Assembly (NCBI GenBank): GCA_964607705.1
Contig: CAZSLI010000004.1
Coordinates: 1 to 64,000, forward strand
Origin: CAZSLI01 sp964607705
Lineage (GTDB): Bacteria > Actinomycetota > Coriobacteriia > Anaerosomatales > PHET01
Direction: 5' to 3'
Length of the DNA: 64,000 nt
Position numbers and translations under genes: made by a program. The notes under the pieces are model-generated. The model searched no databases and was not told the origin of the DNA. It saw nothing but the letters and a program-made list of their open reading frames with translations. Shown piece after piece: positions 25,437 through 34,028 of the stretch (positions within the stretch are counted from its first letter, which is position 1; each line of letters starts with the position of its first letter).

Positions 25437-26009
25437 GTGCTGACCGCCACCGGAAGCCTGGCGCAGGTGCGTCCGCACTATGTGGGCGACGACCGCGACC
25501 TCATGCGCGTGCTACTCAATGCCACCTCGACCGCCGAGGCGAACCTTGCCCTCGATGTGCTGCGCGGCACAGTGCCCGAGAAGGTGCTCGTGAACGCGTG
25601 CAACCTGCGCGAAGTGCTGCTGTCTCTCCCCGCGTCCCCCTTCGCCATGCGGGTCGACGAGGAGACACTCGTGAAGACGGCCGGCCTCAAGCGGGGCATG
25701 GCGACGATGAGCAAGATCCTCTCCGATGGAACCGAACTCGTGGTGACCACCGCAGGCAACCTCGTGCTCGACGTCATCGTTCGCCGAGACGGCGAGAAGT
25801 ACTTCTGGAACCAGGTCCCGGTGACCGAGGACTACGTGACCGGTAGCGTCTTGGATCTGTGCATCGAGAGCGACTGTCTGCTGGACGCAGTGGTCGACCT
25901 CGCTCACTGCATGGGGATGGTCTTCAACCCGAAGTTCTACCTGTCGCTCGAGGACTGGTCTCTCGACCACGCCTTCGACCTCTTCGAAGGCCTTGAGGGC
26001 CTGTTCTGA
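25437..26009 (+). CDS. protein of unknown function, 190 residues
   Basis: No family is recognised. The protein is soluble, mixed alpha/beta, acidic towards the C-terminus, with cysteines at about 56, 140, 145 and 156 that do not form a clear metal motif. There is no signal peptide or membrane helix. GTG at 25437 has AAGGGA 5 bases upstream and codon use is normal. A CRP-type site precedes it, and its coding strand is convergent with the nicotinamidase gene 28 bases beyond. The regulatory site shared with secreted and small proteins is the only hint to its role. Confidence 0.55.
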   Translation: MLTATGSLAQVRPHYVGDDRDLMRVLLNATSTAEANLALDVLRGTVPEKVLVNACNLREVLLSLPASPFAMRVDEETLVKTAGLKRGMATMSKILSDGTELVVTTAGNLVLDVIVRRDGEKYFWNQVPVTEDYVTGSVLDLCIESDCLLDAVVDLAHCMGMVFNPKFYLSLEDWSLDHAFDLFEGLEGLF

Positions 26010-26037
26010 CGCGACCGCCCCTGATCGGCCTTCCCGC

Positions 26038-26652
26038 TTAGGCGACCTCGGCCATGCTCGTGATCGTGCACCCTGCGCTCGCCATGGCCTGAAGCGCCCT
26101 TTCACCGTCTCCCCTGACGGCGTCGACCGCTCGCACCCCATCAGCCACCACTGCCACCTCGAACCCCAGGCTGCGCGCATCGAGCGCCGAGTACTTCACG
26201 CAGTAGTCGGTGGCCAGCCCCACGATGACCACTCCCTGCACGCCGCGGTCGGCGAGTATCGCGGAGAGTCCCGTGTCGCAACGCCTGGCGTTGTCGAAGA
26301 AAGCCGAGTACGAATCCACTAGGGGATCGGTGCCCTTGCGGATCACCGCATCTATGTGTGCGACGTCGAGGGCAGAGTGGAATGAGGCACCCGGCATGTT
26401 CTGGACGCAGTGATCGGGCCACAAGACCTGTTCGGTCCCCGCCAGGTCGATCGTTTGCCCGGGCTGTCTGCCCATGTGGTTGCTCGCGAAGCTGCCATGA
26501 TCGGACGGGTGCCAGTCCTGCGTCGCGACCACGAACTCAAAATCGGGCGCGAGGTGGTTGGCGACTGCCACCGCCGCTTCGCCATCGCGTACGGGCAGCG
26601 AGCCGAACGGCATGAAGTCGTTCTGAAGATCGATCAGCAGCAGTGCGCGCAT
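26038..26652 (-). CDS. pncA: nicotinamidase
   Basis: This 204-residue cysteine hydrolase should turn nicotinamide into nicotinate. The catalytic Asp is in LIDLQNDF, the Lys in VIRKGTD, and the Cys in GLATDYCVKYSALDA; metal-binding residues DWHPSDHGSFASNH are also present. The ATG at 26652 follows GGAGG, though at 12 bases the spacing is long. It starts 4 bases after the stop of nicotinate phosphoribosyltransferase, giving a two-gene NAD salvage operon. Confidence 0.9.
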   Translation of the reverse strand: MRALLLIDLQNDFMPFGSLPVRDGEAAVAVANHLAPDFEFVVATQDWHPSDHGSFASNHMGRQPGQTIDLAGTEQVLWPDHCVQNMPGASFHSALDVAHIDAVIRKGTDPLVDSYSAFFDNARRCDTGLSAILADRGVQGVVIVGLATDYCVKYSALDARSLGFEVAVVADGVRAVDAVRGDGERALQAMASAGCTITSMAEVA

Positions 26653-26656
26653 GATC

Positions 26657-28192
26657 TCACGTCCCCTCCGTTTGTCGGCGTGAAGTCGCCGCTTCCGCAG
26701 CCGCGAGGGCATCTCCGCTGGGCAACGCCTCTTCGGGCGTGATGCCGCGCGCCTTGAGCACGAGGGCGGTCCTCAGGTCGTTCAAGCGCCTCTCGAGGCC
26801 CACGGGATACCTGTGGGGATTGATGAAGCGTGTGACTGAGGGATCCAGCTCCTCGAGTCCGGCCCGTGCGCGGTCGTGGACTTCGCGCAGGCCGGGCGTT
26901 TCCCACGTCAGGTCGCCCTGCCTGAAGACCGGCTGCAGCAACTCCTCGGCAGTGTGCGATGAGGTGAAGGTCTTGCGTCGCGTCGGGTCTTCCGGATCGA
27001 CCATCATGGCCTCTAGCGGGCCCGGATGCCCGAGGTCGTAGATCATGTCGCCCGCAAGAGACCCGTCGACCCGTCGATACCGCCGGACGCCGAGGACGCC
27101 GGGCGTGGTCACCTTCGCAGTCTGCTCGGATACCTTTACGCGAGGAATCCAGTCTCCGCCCGGCCGGCGAACGGCCGACAGCTTGTAGACGCCACCCAAC
27201 GCCGGCTGCTCCCAGCCCGTGACAAGCTTCGTGCCGACGCCCCAGACGTCGATGCGGGCACCCTGGTCCTTCAGCGAAGCGATCAGGTGCTCGTCGAGCT
27301 CGTTGCTGGCGACCACGAGAGCTTTGGGGAACCCGCCCGCATCAAGCATCCTTCGCACCTGCGTCGAGAGCCATGCGAGGTCTCCCGAGTCGATCCTCAC
27401 GCCGAGCAACTCGTGGCCGCGCTCGCGAAGCCTTCGCCCCGCGGCCATCGCACGCTCGACCCCTTCCAGGGTGTCGTAGGTGTCCACGAGGAAGGTGACG
27501 TTGTTCGGCAACGCCTGAGCGTAGGCCTCGAACGCCTCGAGCTCGGTATCGAAGGCCATGACCCATGAGTGCGCATGGGTCCCGGCTACCGGGATGCCAT
27601 GCATCTGGCCGGCGAGGGTGTTCGAGGTCGAGTCGACGCCCCCAACATAAGCGGCCCTGCTTGCGGACAGCCCCCCGTCCGGTCCCTGCGCCCGCCTCAG
27701 GCCGAACTCGAGCAGGCGGTCCCGGCCGGCAGATAGGCGGCAGCGCGCAGCCTTGGTCGCGATGAGGGTCTGGAAGTTGATCGTGTTGAGCAATGCCGTC
27801 TCCACCAACTGACACACCGGCAGAGGGCCGCGGACCCGCATCAGCGGTTCTCGCGGGAAGACCACCGTGCCCTCGGCGATGGCATCGACGTCGCACGAGA
27901 ACTCGAGCGAGCGCAGCGACTGCAGGAACTCGGCGGAGAACAGGCCCGCGCCGTCGGCGCCGCGCATCTGCGCGAGATATGCGGCGTCTTCCTCGGTGAA
28001 CCTCAACTGCCGCAACCACTCGACGGCCTGCTGTAATCCGGCGGCGACCGTGAAGCCGCCGCCGAATGGGTTCTCCCGGAAATACAGATGGAAGCAGCCC
28101 TCGGTCTCGGCGATACCCGCGTGCATATATGCCTGCGCCATCGTGAGCTGGTACAGGTCGGTACTCATGGCCGATGCCGTCGAGACGAACAC
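26657..28192 (-). CDS. pncB: nicotinate phosphoribosyltransferase
   Basis: This 511-residue enzyme makes nicotinate mononucleotide from nicotinate and PRPP with ATP. Family blocks include LYQLTMAQAYMH near the N-terminus, the GLRRAQGPDGGLSASRAAYVGG active-site region (about 167-188), THAHSWVMAFDTE with a conserved His that is phosphorylated in the family, and the VRIDSGDLA block. The long C-terminal extension (over 440 residues) fits the actinobacterial/plant-type enzyme. GTG at 28192 has GAGGAGGGG upstream and is chosen over an in-frame start at 28225. It supplies the second step for the nicotinamidase that follows. Confidence 0.92.
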   Translation of the reverse strand: MFVSTASAMSTDLYQLTMAQAYMHAGIAETEGCFHLYFRENPFGGGFTVAAGLQQAVEWLRQLRFTEEDAAYLAQMRGADGAGLFSAEFLQSLRSLEFSCDVDAIAEGTVVFPREPLMRVRGPLPVCQLVETALLNTINFQTLIATKAARCRLSAGRDRLLEFGLRRAQGPDGGLSASRAAYVGGVDSTSNTLAGQMHGIPVAGTHAHSWVMAFDTELEAFEAYAQALPNNVTFLVDTYDTLEGVERAMAAGRRLRERGHELLGVRIDSGDLAWLSTQVRRMLDAGGFPKALVVASNELDEHLIASLKDQGARIDVWGVGTKLVTGWEQPALGGVYKLSAVRRPGGDWIPRVKVSEQTAKVTTPGVLGVRRYRRVDGSLAGDMIYDLGHPGPLEAMMVDPEDPTRRKTFTSSHTAEELLQPVFRQGDLTWETPGLREVHDRARAGLEELDPSVTRFINPHRYPVGLERRLNDLRTALVLKARGITPEEALPSGDALAAAEAATSRRQTEGT

Positions 28193-28270
28193 GATCCCCT
28201 CCTCGGCAACGAGCGTAGCACGCACGCGCGACGTGGACGGTTAGGATGGTGATACCCGAGGTGGAAGAAG

Positions 28271-29191
28271 ATGCGGATGGAAGCGCCCCCGCCAAGCAGC
28301 GACGCACAACATAAGGACAGCGCATTCGCCGCTGCTCTCGCGTCGGTCGAGCGCCTCACCGCCGAGGAGCCCGGGCACATCTTGCCCGAGTGCCGAACCC
28401 GGTTACTGCATCACGGCCATCCCACTGCCAAGGCGTTCCTGCTTTTCCACGGCTACACGAACTGCCCGGCGCAACTTTCCGTTGTCGCCGAGGAGCTTCA
28501 TCGACGTGGCCACAACGTCTTCGTGCCGTTGGAAGAGGGACACGGCAGGGCAGACGGGTCGCCCGCTGACCTGACGCACGTAACGCCTGACCGTCTCGCC
28601 GAATGGATCGGCCGGACGATCGAGTGCGCGCGGGGCCTCGGGGAACGTCTGACCGTCGTCGGCTTCTCGGTAGGGGGTGTCTACGCCGCTTGGGGCGGGC
28701 TGAACAACGAATGCGTTGACGAGGTCATCATGCTGTCGCCGGCGTTCCTCCCGTACAGCTACCCCCGGCTCGCCATCGGACTGCTACCGCTGCTCACCCG
28801 AGTGCTCCCCGAGCGTTACCTGTGGTGGGACCCCCTGAGAAGGGATGCAGCACCGCTCTCGCCCTACGGCTATGCGCGACTCTCACGACGCGGTATCTCC
28901 GCCGTGTTCGCCTTGGGACAACGTGCCTGGCGCAAGGAGCCGTGTCGTACGACTGAGTTGCGCAGGGCGGTCCTGGTCCTCAACGAATGGGACTTCGCCG
29001 TAAACCCCAAGGCGGCATGGCAGGCGTTCGAGGACGCGCTCGTGCCGAGAGCGCGACATGCCGAGCTGGTCCGACTCGAGGCATCGCTGCGGCTGCCGCA
29101 CGATTACCTGGATCCTCATCGACCCGGCCGGGAGGATGCTTCCGAAGTTCGCCTCCGTATCGCGTCCATCGCCGAGAACAGCGACGACTGA
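28271..29191 (+). CDS. alpha/beta hydrolase
   Basis: This 306-residue protein has the alpha/beta-hydrolase fold: the oxyanion region FLLFHGYTNCPAQ, the nucleophile elbow VVGFSVGGVYA with the serine, and an acidic/His end (LNEWDFAVNP, then LPHDYLDP). The first 50 residues are an extra charged helix. It resembles carboxylesterases and monoacylglycerol-lipase-like enzymes; the substrate is unknown. ATG at 28271 has GAGGTGG 6 bases upstream; an ATG two codons later is also possible. It is divergent from pncB. Confidence 0.8.
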   Translation: MRMEAPPPSSDAQHKDSAFAAALASVERLTAEEPGHILPECRTRLLHHGHPTAKAFLLFHGYTNCPAQLSVVAEELHRRGHNVFVPLEEGHGRADGSPADLTHVTPDRLAEWIGRTIECARGLGERLTVVGFSVGGVYAAWGGLNNECVDEVIMLSPAFLPYSYPRLAIGLLPLLTRVLPERYLWWDPLRRDAAPLSPYGYARLSRRGISAVFALGQRAWRKEPCRTTELRRAVLVLNEWDFAVNPKAAWQAFEDALVPRARHAELVRLEASLRLPHDYLDPHRPGREDASEVRLRIASIAENSDD

Positions 29192-29368
29192 GAACGGCAG
29201 TCCGCGACGCCGGTGACTCCGGTGGGCAGAACACCGTCGCGGGTGCCCTCGGAGGACCTGGATGATTCTGTGAATTCCGGCGAGCGGCGGCCGCAGAAGG
29301 GACTAGCGGGGTATAGTTGCCGAGACGTCTCCCGCGGGGAGGCATCCAGGGGATCTGGAGGGGGCACT

Positions 29369-29542
29369 ATGGAGCCGTCCGCCGAGGAGACTCGCCAAGA
29401 GCTCGAATCGCCACAGCCCATGGTGGTCGATGCGCCGGAAGGCGGCGTCGACCCCAGCGTCGATCTCTACGCTCAGGCGGAGCTGGAACGGCGACATGAG
29501 CGCATGGAGCTCATGATCGAGAAGGCTCGACGCCTCACCTGA
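29369..29542 (+). CDS. 57-residue acidic small protein
   Basis: The gene starts at ATG 29369 with GGAGG 7 bases upstream, in spite of a longer in-frame reading that has no ribosome site. The protein is acidic and ends in an amphipathic helix (LERRHERMELMIEKARRLT), which could be a coiled coil or a docking helix. A TATAGT hexamer at 29312-29317 could be the promoter -10 box. No family is recognised. Its end overlaps the end of the convergent gene at 29535 by 8 bases. Confidence 0.5.
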   Translation: MEPSAEETRQELESPQPMVVDAPEGGVDPSVDLYAQAELERRHERMELMIEKARRLT

Positions 29543-30446
29543 GATACAGCACGGCGGCAAGCGCCCCGATGATGACCGGGACCACCACGACCGCCACCGC
29601 TATCAAGAGCACCGTCCTCGCTCCTTTGGGCTGTTCGCGGCGAAGCACGAAGAACCCGACCACGCCTGCTATCGGCACGATGACTGCCAGCGCGTACCAC
29701 CACCAGGCGACCGGTGCCTCCGCGGGCATGTCGACCACCGCGAAATCGTCGTACACCTCGCCTGTGGCAGGCGGCTGCTGCGACGCGGGGTCCGGCGTCT
29801 GGTCCTGTATGAGAGCCGGCCCGTCAGCGGCGTACTCCTGCTCTGGGGCCGCTTGGCCGAAGTAGGGATCCGCCATCGGCTGCGCCTGCATCGCGTATGA
29901 CTCAGGTGACGGCGCGGGCGCGTAGTACTCGCTTGGCGACTCGGTCGTGAACATCTCGTGAGCCGGCGAAAGATTCGCCTCGGCTTGCGGCGCGCTTGGT
30001 GTCACCTGTTCCTGCCAGGCAGGCGCTGCATCGGCGACGGCGTCAGTAGACGGCCACGTTGAGTCCGCTCCCGCCTGCCCCGCGCCGTCTTCGAAGACCC
30101 ACGCCGGGAGATCCGACTGTGCGGCAGGATCGACTGCCACAGCCGGGATGGATGCGGGTACAGGTGCCGCGGCGTACTCGGCGATCCGCGCGACTGGTGT
30201 CCCGTATTCCGGCGCCGGCGGCTCGATCGAAGCCACTGGAGCGACGGCAGGCTGAGGCGCGGCGGTGATCGCGAGGGTGTTACCGTCGTAGACCGCGCCG
30301 GACTCAGGATGTGCTGCCGCAAATGCGGCGAGCAACTCGGCCGCCTCGTTCTCCGACACGTTCTGGAGGTCGCTCGGGCGTGCTCGGCCACTCACATCGA
30401 GAAGCAGTTGGATGAAGCTGTCCATACGTGGGGTCAGGCCGGCCAC
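29535..30446 (-). CDS. membrane protein with N-terminal domain shared with the Sec-thioredoxin
   Basis: This 303-residue protein has three parts. A small N-terminal domain (about residues 1-66) matches the N-terminal domain of the Sec-thioredoxin at 50835-51704 (shared pattern D-x2-I-x3-L...EAAE-x-LA...DG-x2-L). A long Pro/Ala/Glu-rich linker follows (about 70-245). The C-terminus is a membrane hairpin (about 248-267 and 277-298) with the loop RREQPKGAR. No enzyme motif is seen. GTG at 30446 has GGAGG 6 bases upstream; ATG at 30425 is a weaker alternative. The stop region overlaps the small acidic gene by 8 bases. Confidence 0.7.
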   Translation of the reverse strand: MAGLTPRMDSFIQLLLDVSGRARPSDLQNVSENEAAELLAAFAAAHPESGAVYDGNTLAITAAPQPAVAPVASIEPPAPEYGTPVARIAEYAAAPVPASIPAVAVDPAAQSDLPAWVFEDGAGQAGADSTWPSTDAVADAAPAWQEQVTPSAPQAEANLSPAHEMFTTESPSEYYAPAPSPESYAMQAQPMADPYFGQAAPEQEYAADGPALIQDQTPDPASQQPPATGEVYDDFAVVDMPAEAPVAWWWYALAVIVPIAGVVGFFVLRREQPKGARTVLLIAVAVVVVPVIIGALAAVLYLR

Positions 30447-30526
30447 GTCAATCCTCCCCCTCAGGGTTCCAACGTTACCCCGAGTATCGCCCGAAAGCCG
30501 TCTGTCGTGAACCCTGGCGCCGCGGT

Positions 30527-31069
30527 TTACGGTTCCTTGTAGCGCGGCCTGCCGTCCCGTGCCCAGCGGCTCGCCTCGCTCCGGTTCCGAGGGTGACGGG
30601 TGTAGGCGGTCACCAGGCGCTTCGCGACGATGATCGGAATGGCGTCGGCCGGGTGAGGCATTCCGGCGTAGCGTCTGATCACGGCGATGGACTTCGCGGC
30701 GGCGTCGTCCTCCTCGCGCATCCACACGAGGTGCCCGATCGCCGGGATATCCTCGGCCTCACAGACCTTTACCTCGTACTCCCACTCCCATCCGAGGTCC
30801 GGGCTCGATCGAGCACCCTCTCCCACCTCACTCTCCATGAGCTCAAGTACTCGGTAGGCGCGCCTCGCCTTCAGCTGTATGCCGACGAGCACCGCGGTCA
30901 CGCTGACCCGAGGGTCACCGTCTCTCTCGGCAGCCTCGAGCCACGCGTCGCGGCGAGGGCATTCGACGTATTCCAGCAACTCGACGGCGCGCCGGCGCAC
31001 GGCCGGGCGCGGACTCATCAGCACGCGCTCAAGCCAGGCGGTGGTCTCACTGGTGGCGTCGTAGGGCAC
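30527..31069 (-). CDS. HEAT-repeat-like helical protein
   Basis: This 180-residue soluble protein is mostly helical with repeats of the HEAT type in its first half (for example WLERVLMSPRPAVRRRAVELLEYV and DAWLEAAERDGDPRVSVTAVLVGI). The rest is charged and basic at the C-terminus. No catalytic motif is visible. GTG at 31069 has GGGAGG 7 bases upstream. It is 80 bases upstream of the membrane protein gene in the same direction, so the two may share a transcript. Confidence 0.6.
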   Translation of the reverse strand: MPYDATSETTAWLERVLMSPRPAVRRRAVELLEYVECPRRDAWLEAAERDGDPRVSVTAVLVGIQLKARRAYRVLELMESEVGEGARSSPDLGWEWEYEVKVCEAEDIPAIGHLVWMREEDDAAAKSIAVIRRYAGMPHPADAIPIIVAKRLVTAYTRHPRNRSEASRWARDGRPRYKEP

Positions 31070-31189
31070 CTGCGGACCTCCCGTCTAACGATGCCGTCAC
31101 GGCAAGTGTGCGCGGAGGGTCTGACACGCCATCCGCAGGGACCGCGTCCCCGATGGCTTTGTCCCTCGGCTGAGGGGTATCGTCCGGTC

Positions 31190-32356
31190 ATGGACGCCCT
31201 CGTCTACAGCGACGAACTCGCAGCCTATAGACTCAGCGAGACGCACCCCCTGGACCCGTACCGCTTCGTCGGCGCAGTCGCGTTGATGGAGTCATGGGGC
31301 CTCCTGCGGTCTGAGGGCGCGGCAGTCCTCCGTCCGGCCCCCTGCCACCGAGAAGACCTGCTGCTCGTTCACGAAGAGACGTACGTCGACTTCGTGCGTC
31401 GCGCCTCCATCAACCCGGCCGACGCCCGCGGACACGGCATCGGCCCCGGCGACACTCCGGCGTTCGCCGGCATGCATGATGCCGCGTCTACTGTCACCGG
31501 CGCGACGATCCGGGCTGTTGAGGCGGTCCTGGCAGGAGCTGCGCGGCGCACGTTCAGCCCCGCAGGTGGACTCCATCACGCGCACGCCGATCATGCTTCG
31601 GGGTTCTGCGTCTACAACGATTGCGCCGTCGCGATCGCCCGGGCCACGCTCGACCATCCTGGCCTGCGTGTGGCCTACGTCGACCTTGATGCGCACCATG
31701 GCGACGGGGTGCAGGCGGCCTTCTATGACAGAAGCGACGTTCTGACGATCTCCGTTCACGAGTCGGGACGCTACCTGTTCCCGGGCACGGGCCTCGTGCA
31801 AGAGGTCGGTGAGGGACAGGGTGTCGGCTGCGCCATCAACGTGCCGCTGCCACCCTACGCAGACGGCGCGTCGTACCAGGTGGTACACGAGGAAGTGATC
31901 GCCCCCGCACTCAAGGCGTTCTCGCCGGATCTGATAGTCGCCCAGCTTGGGGCCGACACCCATCGGGCCGACCCGCTGACCCATCTCTACCAGTCAGTGC
32001 AGGGCTTCACCGAGGCGGTTGCGCGCATCGTCGACCTCGCCGAGGAGCTCACGAGCGGCCGACTGGTCGCCACAGGTGGCGGCGGCTATCGCCCGTTCTC
32101 CGAAGTGCCGAGGATGTGGGCCGGCGCATTTGCCGTCCTTCTCGGCAGGGAGATTCCCGAGCGGGTGCCTGATGCCTGGCGGCACGAGGCACAAGCGGCA
32201 GCGTCGAGGGCAGGCGTGCGTCAAGAGATTCCGAAACTGACGTTTACCGAGGAGCTGGCGGAGCTGGATCCCGAGCTGCGCCACGAGGTTCTCGGCGAGA
32301 CGCGAAGCGTGGTGGAACGTGTGCGCAGGACATCTCCCCTGCTCAGAGGAGCCTAA
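31190..32356 (+). CDS. acuC: histone deacetylase-superfamily protein (AcuC-like)
   Basis: This 388-residue zinc-dependent deacetylase has the active-site blocks GGLHHAHADHASGFCVYND (about 124-142) and VAYVDLDAHHGDGVQAAFYD (about 160-179), plus SVHESGRYLFPGTG and GADTHRADPL; the Asp, His and Asp zinc ligands are present. Bacterial AcuC removes acetyl groups from acetyl-CoA synthetase, but the family also includes polyamine deacetylases. ATG at 31190 has a GAGGGG site at 13 bases spacing. The end overlaps a convergent small gene by 4 bases. Confidence 0.88.
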   Translation: MDALVYSDELAAYRLSETHPLDPYRFVGAVALMESWGLLRSEGAAVLRPAPCHREDLLLVHEETYVDFVRRASINPADARGHGIGPGDTPAFAGMHDAASTVTGATIRAVEAVLAGAARRTFSPAGGLHHAHADHASGFCVYNDCAVAIARATLDHPGLRVAYVDLDAHHGDGVQAAFYDRSDVLTISVHESGRYLFPGTGLVQEVGEGQGVGCAINVPLPPYADGASYQVVHEEVIAPALKAFSPDLIVAQLGADTHRADPLTHLYQSVQGFTEAVARIVDLAEELTSGRLVATGGGGYRPFSEVPRMWAGAFAVLLGREIPERVPDAWRHEAQAAASRAGVRQEIPKLTFTEELAELDPELRHEVLGETRSVVERVRRTSPLLRGA

Positions 32357-32607
32357 CAGTCGGCGCCGTCACGGCTTTCCAGGAACAGTTGCCTGATCTT
32401 GAACAGGGTGATGTCGATGCTCGCATCGGACGCCACCGGCGACAGGGCGTCGCGGACCGCGGCCTCGATGGCAGGCAGGTCGTCAGCCGACAACGCCTCC
32501 ACCGGCTTGCGCTTGCACAGCGCCGTGCCCCGGAGAGTCACTTCGGCGGCGTGCTCGTTCATGGTGGGTCCAAGTGCAAGGATCATTGCGCGGAGTCTGT
32601 GATGCAT
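32353..32607 (-). CDS. 84-residue protein, tandem paralog A
   Basis: Not recognised as a known family. The 84 residues align over the full length with the next gene (32724-32978): both start M-x4-LR/ER, keep the block SADDLPAIEAAVRDALS (paralog B: TAEDWPAVERAVREAV) and end in a helix of similar spacing. The protein is small, soluble and helical, with no signal peptide. ATG at 32607 has GGGAG 6 bases upstream; a longer frame to 32712 is not supported. A CRP-type site lies 97 bases upstream. Its stop overlaps the stop of acuC. Confidence 0.65.
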   Translation of the reverse strand: MHHRLRAMILALGPTMNEHAAEVTLRGTALCKRKPVEALSADDLPAIEAAVRDALSPVASDASIDITLFKIRQLFLESRDGADC

Positions 32608-32704
32608 CTCGGGCTCCCAAGCAGTGGCAAGGCAGGATTGCCGTGGCCATGCCCTGAGATTCGGCCCGCAAGCGCATGATGGCGAGTCCTTGGGGCGGGA
32701 ATCG

Positions 32705-32720
32705 TGTGACACCCGTCACA
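32705..32720. promoter_or_regulatory. CRP-type palindrome, copy 3 (TGTGAC-N4-GTCACA)
   Basis: A perfect TGTGAC/GTCACA palindrome in the gap between the two tandem paralogs. It ends 97 bases before the start of paralog A (32607, minus strand). Paralog B has its own copy at 33069. Confidence 0.6.
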
Positions 32721-32723
32721 CCG

Positions 32724-32978
32724 CTACTGCTCGGTCAGCTCGGCGTCCTCGAGATACGCGGCACGCAGGCGGGTGATGATGTGCTCGACCCGGGGCTCAG
32801 CCGACGTGTGCGCGACCGCCTCCCGCACTGCGCGCTCGACGGCGGGCCAGTCCTCGGCAGTCAAGGCATCGAACGACTTGCGACGAGTGAACGCGGCTAT
32901 GTGGAGGAATCCCTCGGCCTGCGTTCGCGACATGATCGGCGACAGCGCTTGGATACTGCGCTCGAGCCTGCTTCGCAT
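32724..32978 (-). CDS. 84-residue protein, tandem paralog B
   Basis: This protein is the same length as paralog A and clearly homologous, with MRSRLERSIQALSPIM at the N-terminus and DALTAEDWPAVERAVREAV in the middle. No family is recognised; it looks like a small helical regulator or binding protein. Of two adjacent ATGs the second (32978) has the better spacing to GGGGGAG. A CRP-type site lies 90 bases upstream. The gene ends just before the site of paralog A, so each paralog probably has its own promoter. Confidence 0.65.
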   Translation of the reverse strand: MRSRLERSIQALSPIMSRTQAEGFLHIAAFTRRKSFDALTAEDWPAVERAVREAVAHTSAEPRVEHIITRLRAAYLEDAELTEQ

Positions 32979-33068
32979 CATCGCTCCCCCTCGGATGCGC
33001 CGGCGATGACAGGGGCACCGATGATGCACGGAGACGCCGCCGCGCTCAATGCAGGAGGCCGATTGATT

Positions 33069-33084
33069 CGTGACGTGCGTCACA
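33069..33084. promoter_or_regulatory. CRP-type palindrome, copy 4 (CGTGAC-N4-GTCACA)
   Basis: One outer base differs from the others. It ends 90 bases before the start of paralog B (32978, minus strand). It matches copy 3 in position relative to its gene, which suggests that the site and gene were duplicated together. Confidence 0.55.
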
Positions 33085-33127
33085 TCGGACCCATGCGGCA
33101 CGGTCGACCGAGCGCGAAGCTGCGAAT

Positions 33128-33967
33128 CTAATCCTCGGGGAGAAGCGCGACGCCCCAACCTGTTCCCGTGTGAGTGGCGATAACCGTCCCCGTCGCATAG
33201 ACGTTCATCTCGAGGGCCTCGAACCGCCTTCTGATCTCGTCGGCGAGCCACTGGGCACGTTCGGGCTTCATCGCGTAGCCGACCGCGAATCTGCCCTTCA
33301 CCGCACCCTTCATCTGCTTCTCTATCCAATCGAGCGTGTAGCGCAGGGCTGCCTTCTCGCCTCGGCTTCGCCCAAGTGGCTTGAACGATCCGGCCTCGTC
33401 AACAGTGAAGGTCACCTTGAGGTCCAATACGGATCCGAAGAACGAAGAGACCGCGCCGATCCGCCCGCCCTTGGCAAGATTGTCGAGCGAATCCACCCCG
33501 ACGATGAGGCGCACGCGCTCACGTGCGCCGTCGAGACGCTCGAGTGCGGCTTCGACGGAGAGCCCTTGGGCAGCGGATGCGGCCGCGTCCATGACCTGCA
33601 ATGCGAGGCCCCACGAGAGGTTCCGCGAATCGAACACGTGGACCCGTCCCGCGAAACGCTCGGCGGCCTGACGTGCCGAGTCGAAAGTGCCCGACAGGTT
33701 GGCCGAGATGTGGATGGAGATGACCTCATCGGCGACGGCGAGTGCCCGCTCGTAGGCCTCGACGAACGCTCCGATGGGCGGCTGCGAGGTAGTGGGAAGC
33801 CGAGGACTCGCATTCATGCGCTGGAAGAACTCCGCCTGCGTCAGAGTCATGTCCGGCATCGTCTCGTCGCCGATCGTGAGGGACAGCGGGACGACTTGGA
33901 TGCCCCGCTCCTCTGCCAGATCCTGCGTGATATCGGCAGTGCTGTCGGTGACCACTGCGAAGCGCAT
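33128..33967 (-). CDS. DegV-family fatty-acid-binding protein
   Basis: This 279-residue protein has the DegV two-domain fold: the N-terminal part has VVTDSTADI, the PTTSQPP motif that binds the fatty acid carboxylate, and the HISANLSGTFDSA block. DegV proteins (FakB) present fatty acids to the kinase FakA. No FakA-like gene is seen nearby. ATG at 33967 has GAGGAGG close upstream. Confidence 0.88.
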   Translation of the reverse strand: MRFAVVTDSTADITQDLAEERGIQVVPLSLTIGDETMPDMTLTQAEFFQRMNASPRLPTTSQPPIGAFVEAYERALAVADEVISIHISANLSGTFDSARQAAERFAGRVHVFDSRNLSWGLALQVMDAAASAAQGLSVEAALERLDGARERVRLIVGVDSLDNLAKGGRIGAVSSFFGSVLDLKVTFTVDEAGSFKPLGRSRGEKAALRYTLDWIEKQMKGAVKGRFAVGYAMKPERAQWLADEIRRRFEALEMNVYATGTVIATHTGTGWGVALLPED

Positions 33968-34028
33968 TCTGCCTCCTCATCGGGTGGCTCCATCGTACCC
34001 GAGAACCGAGGAATCCGCAGGACTCGGA

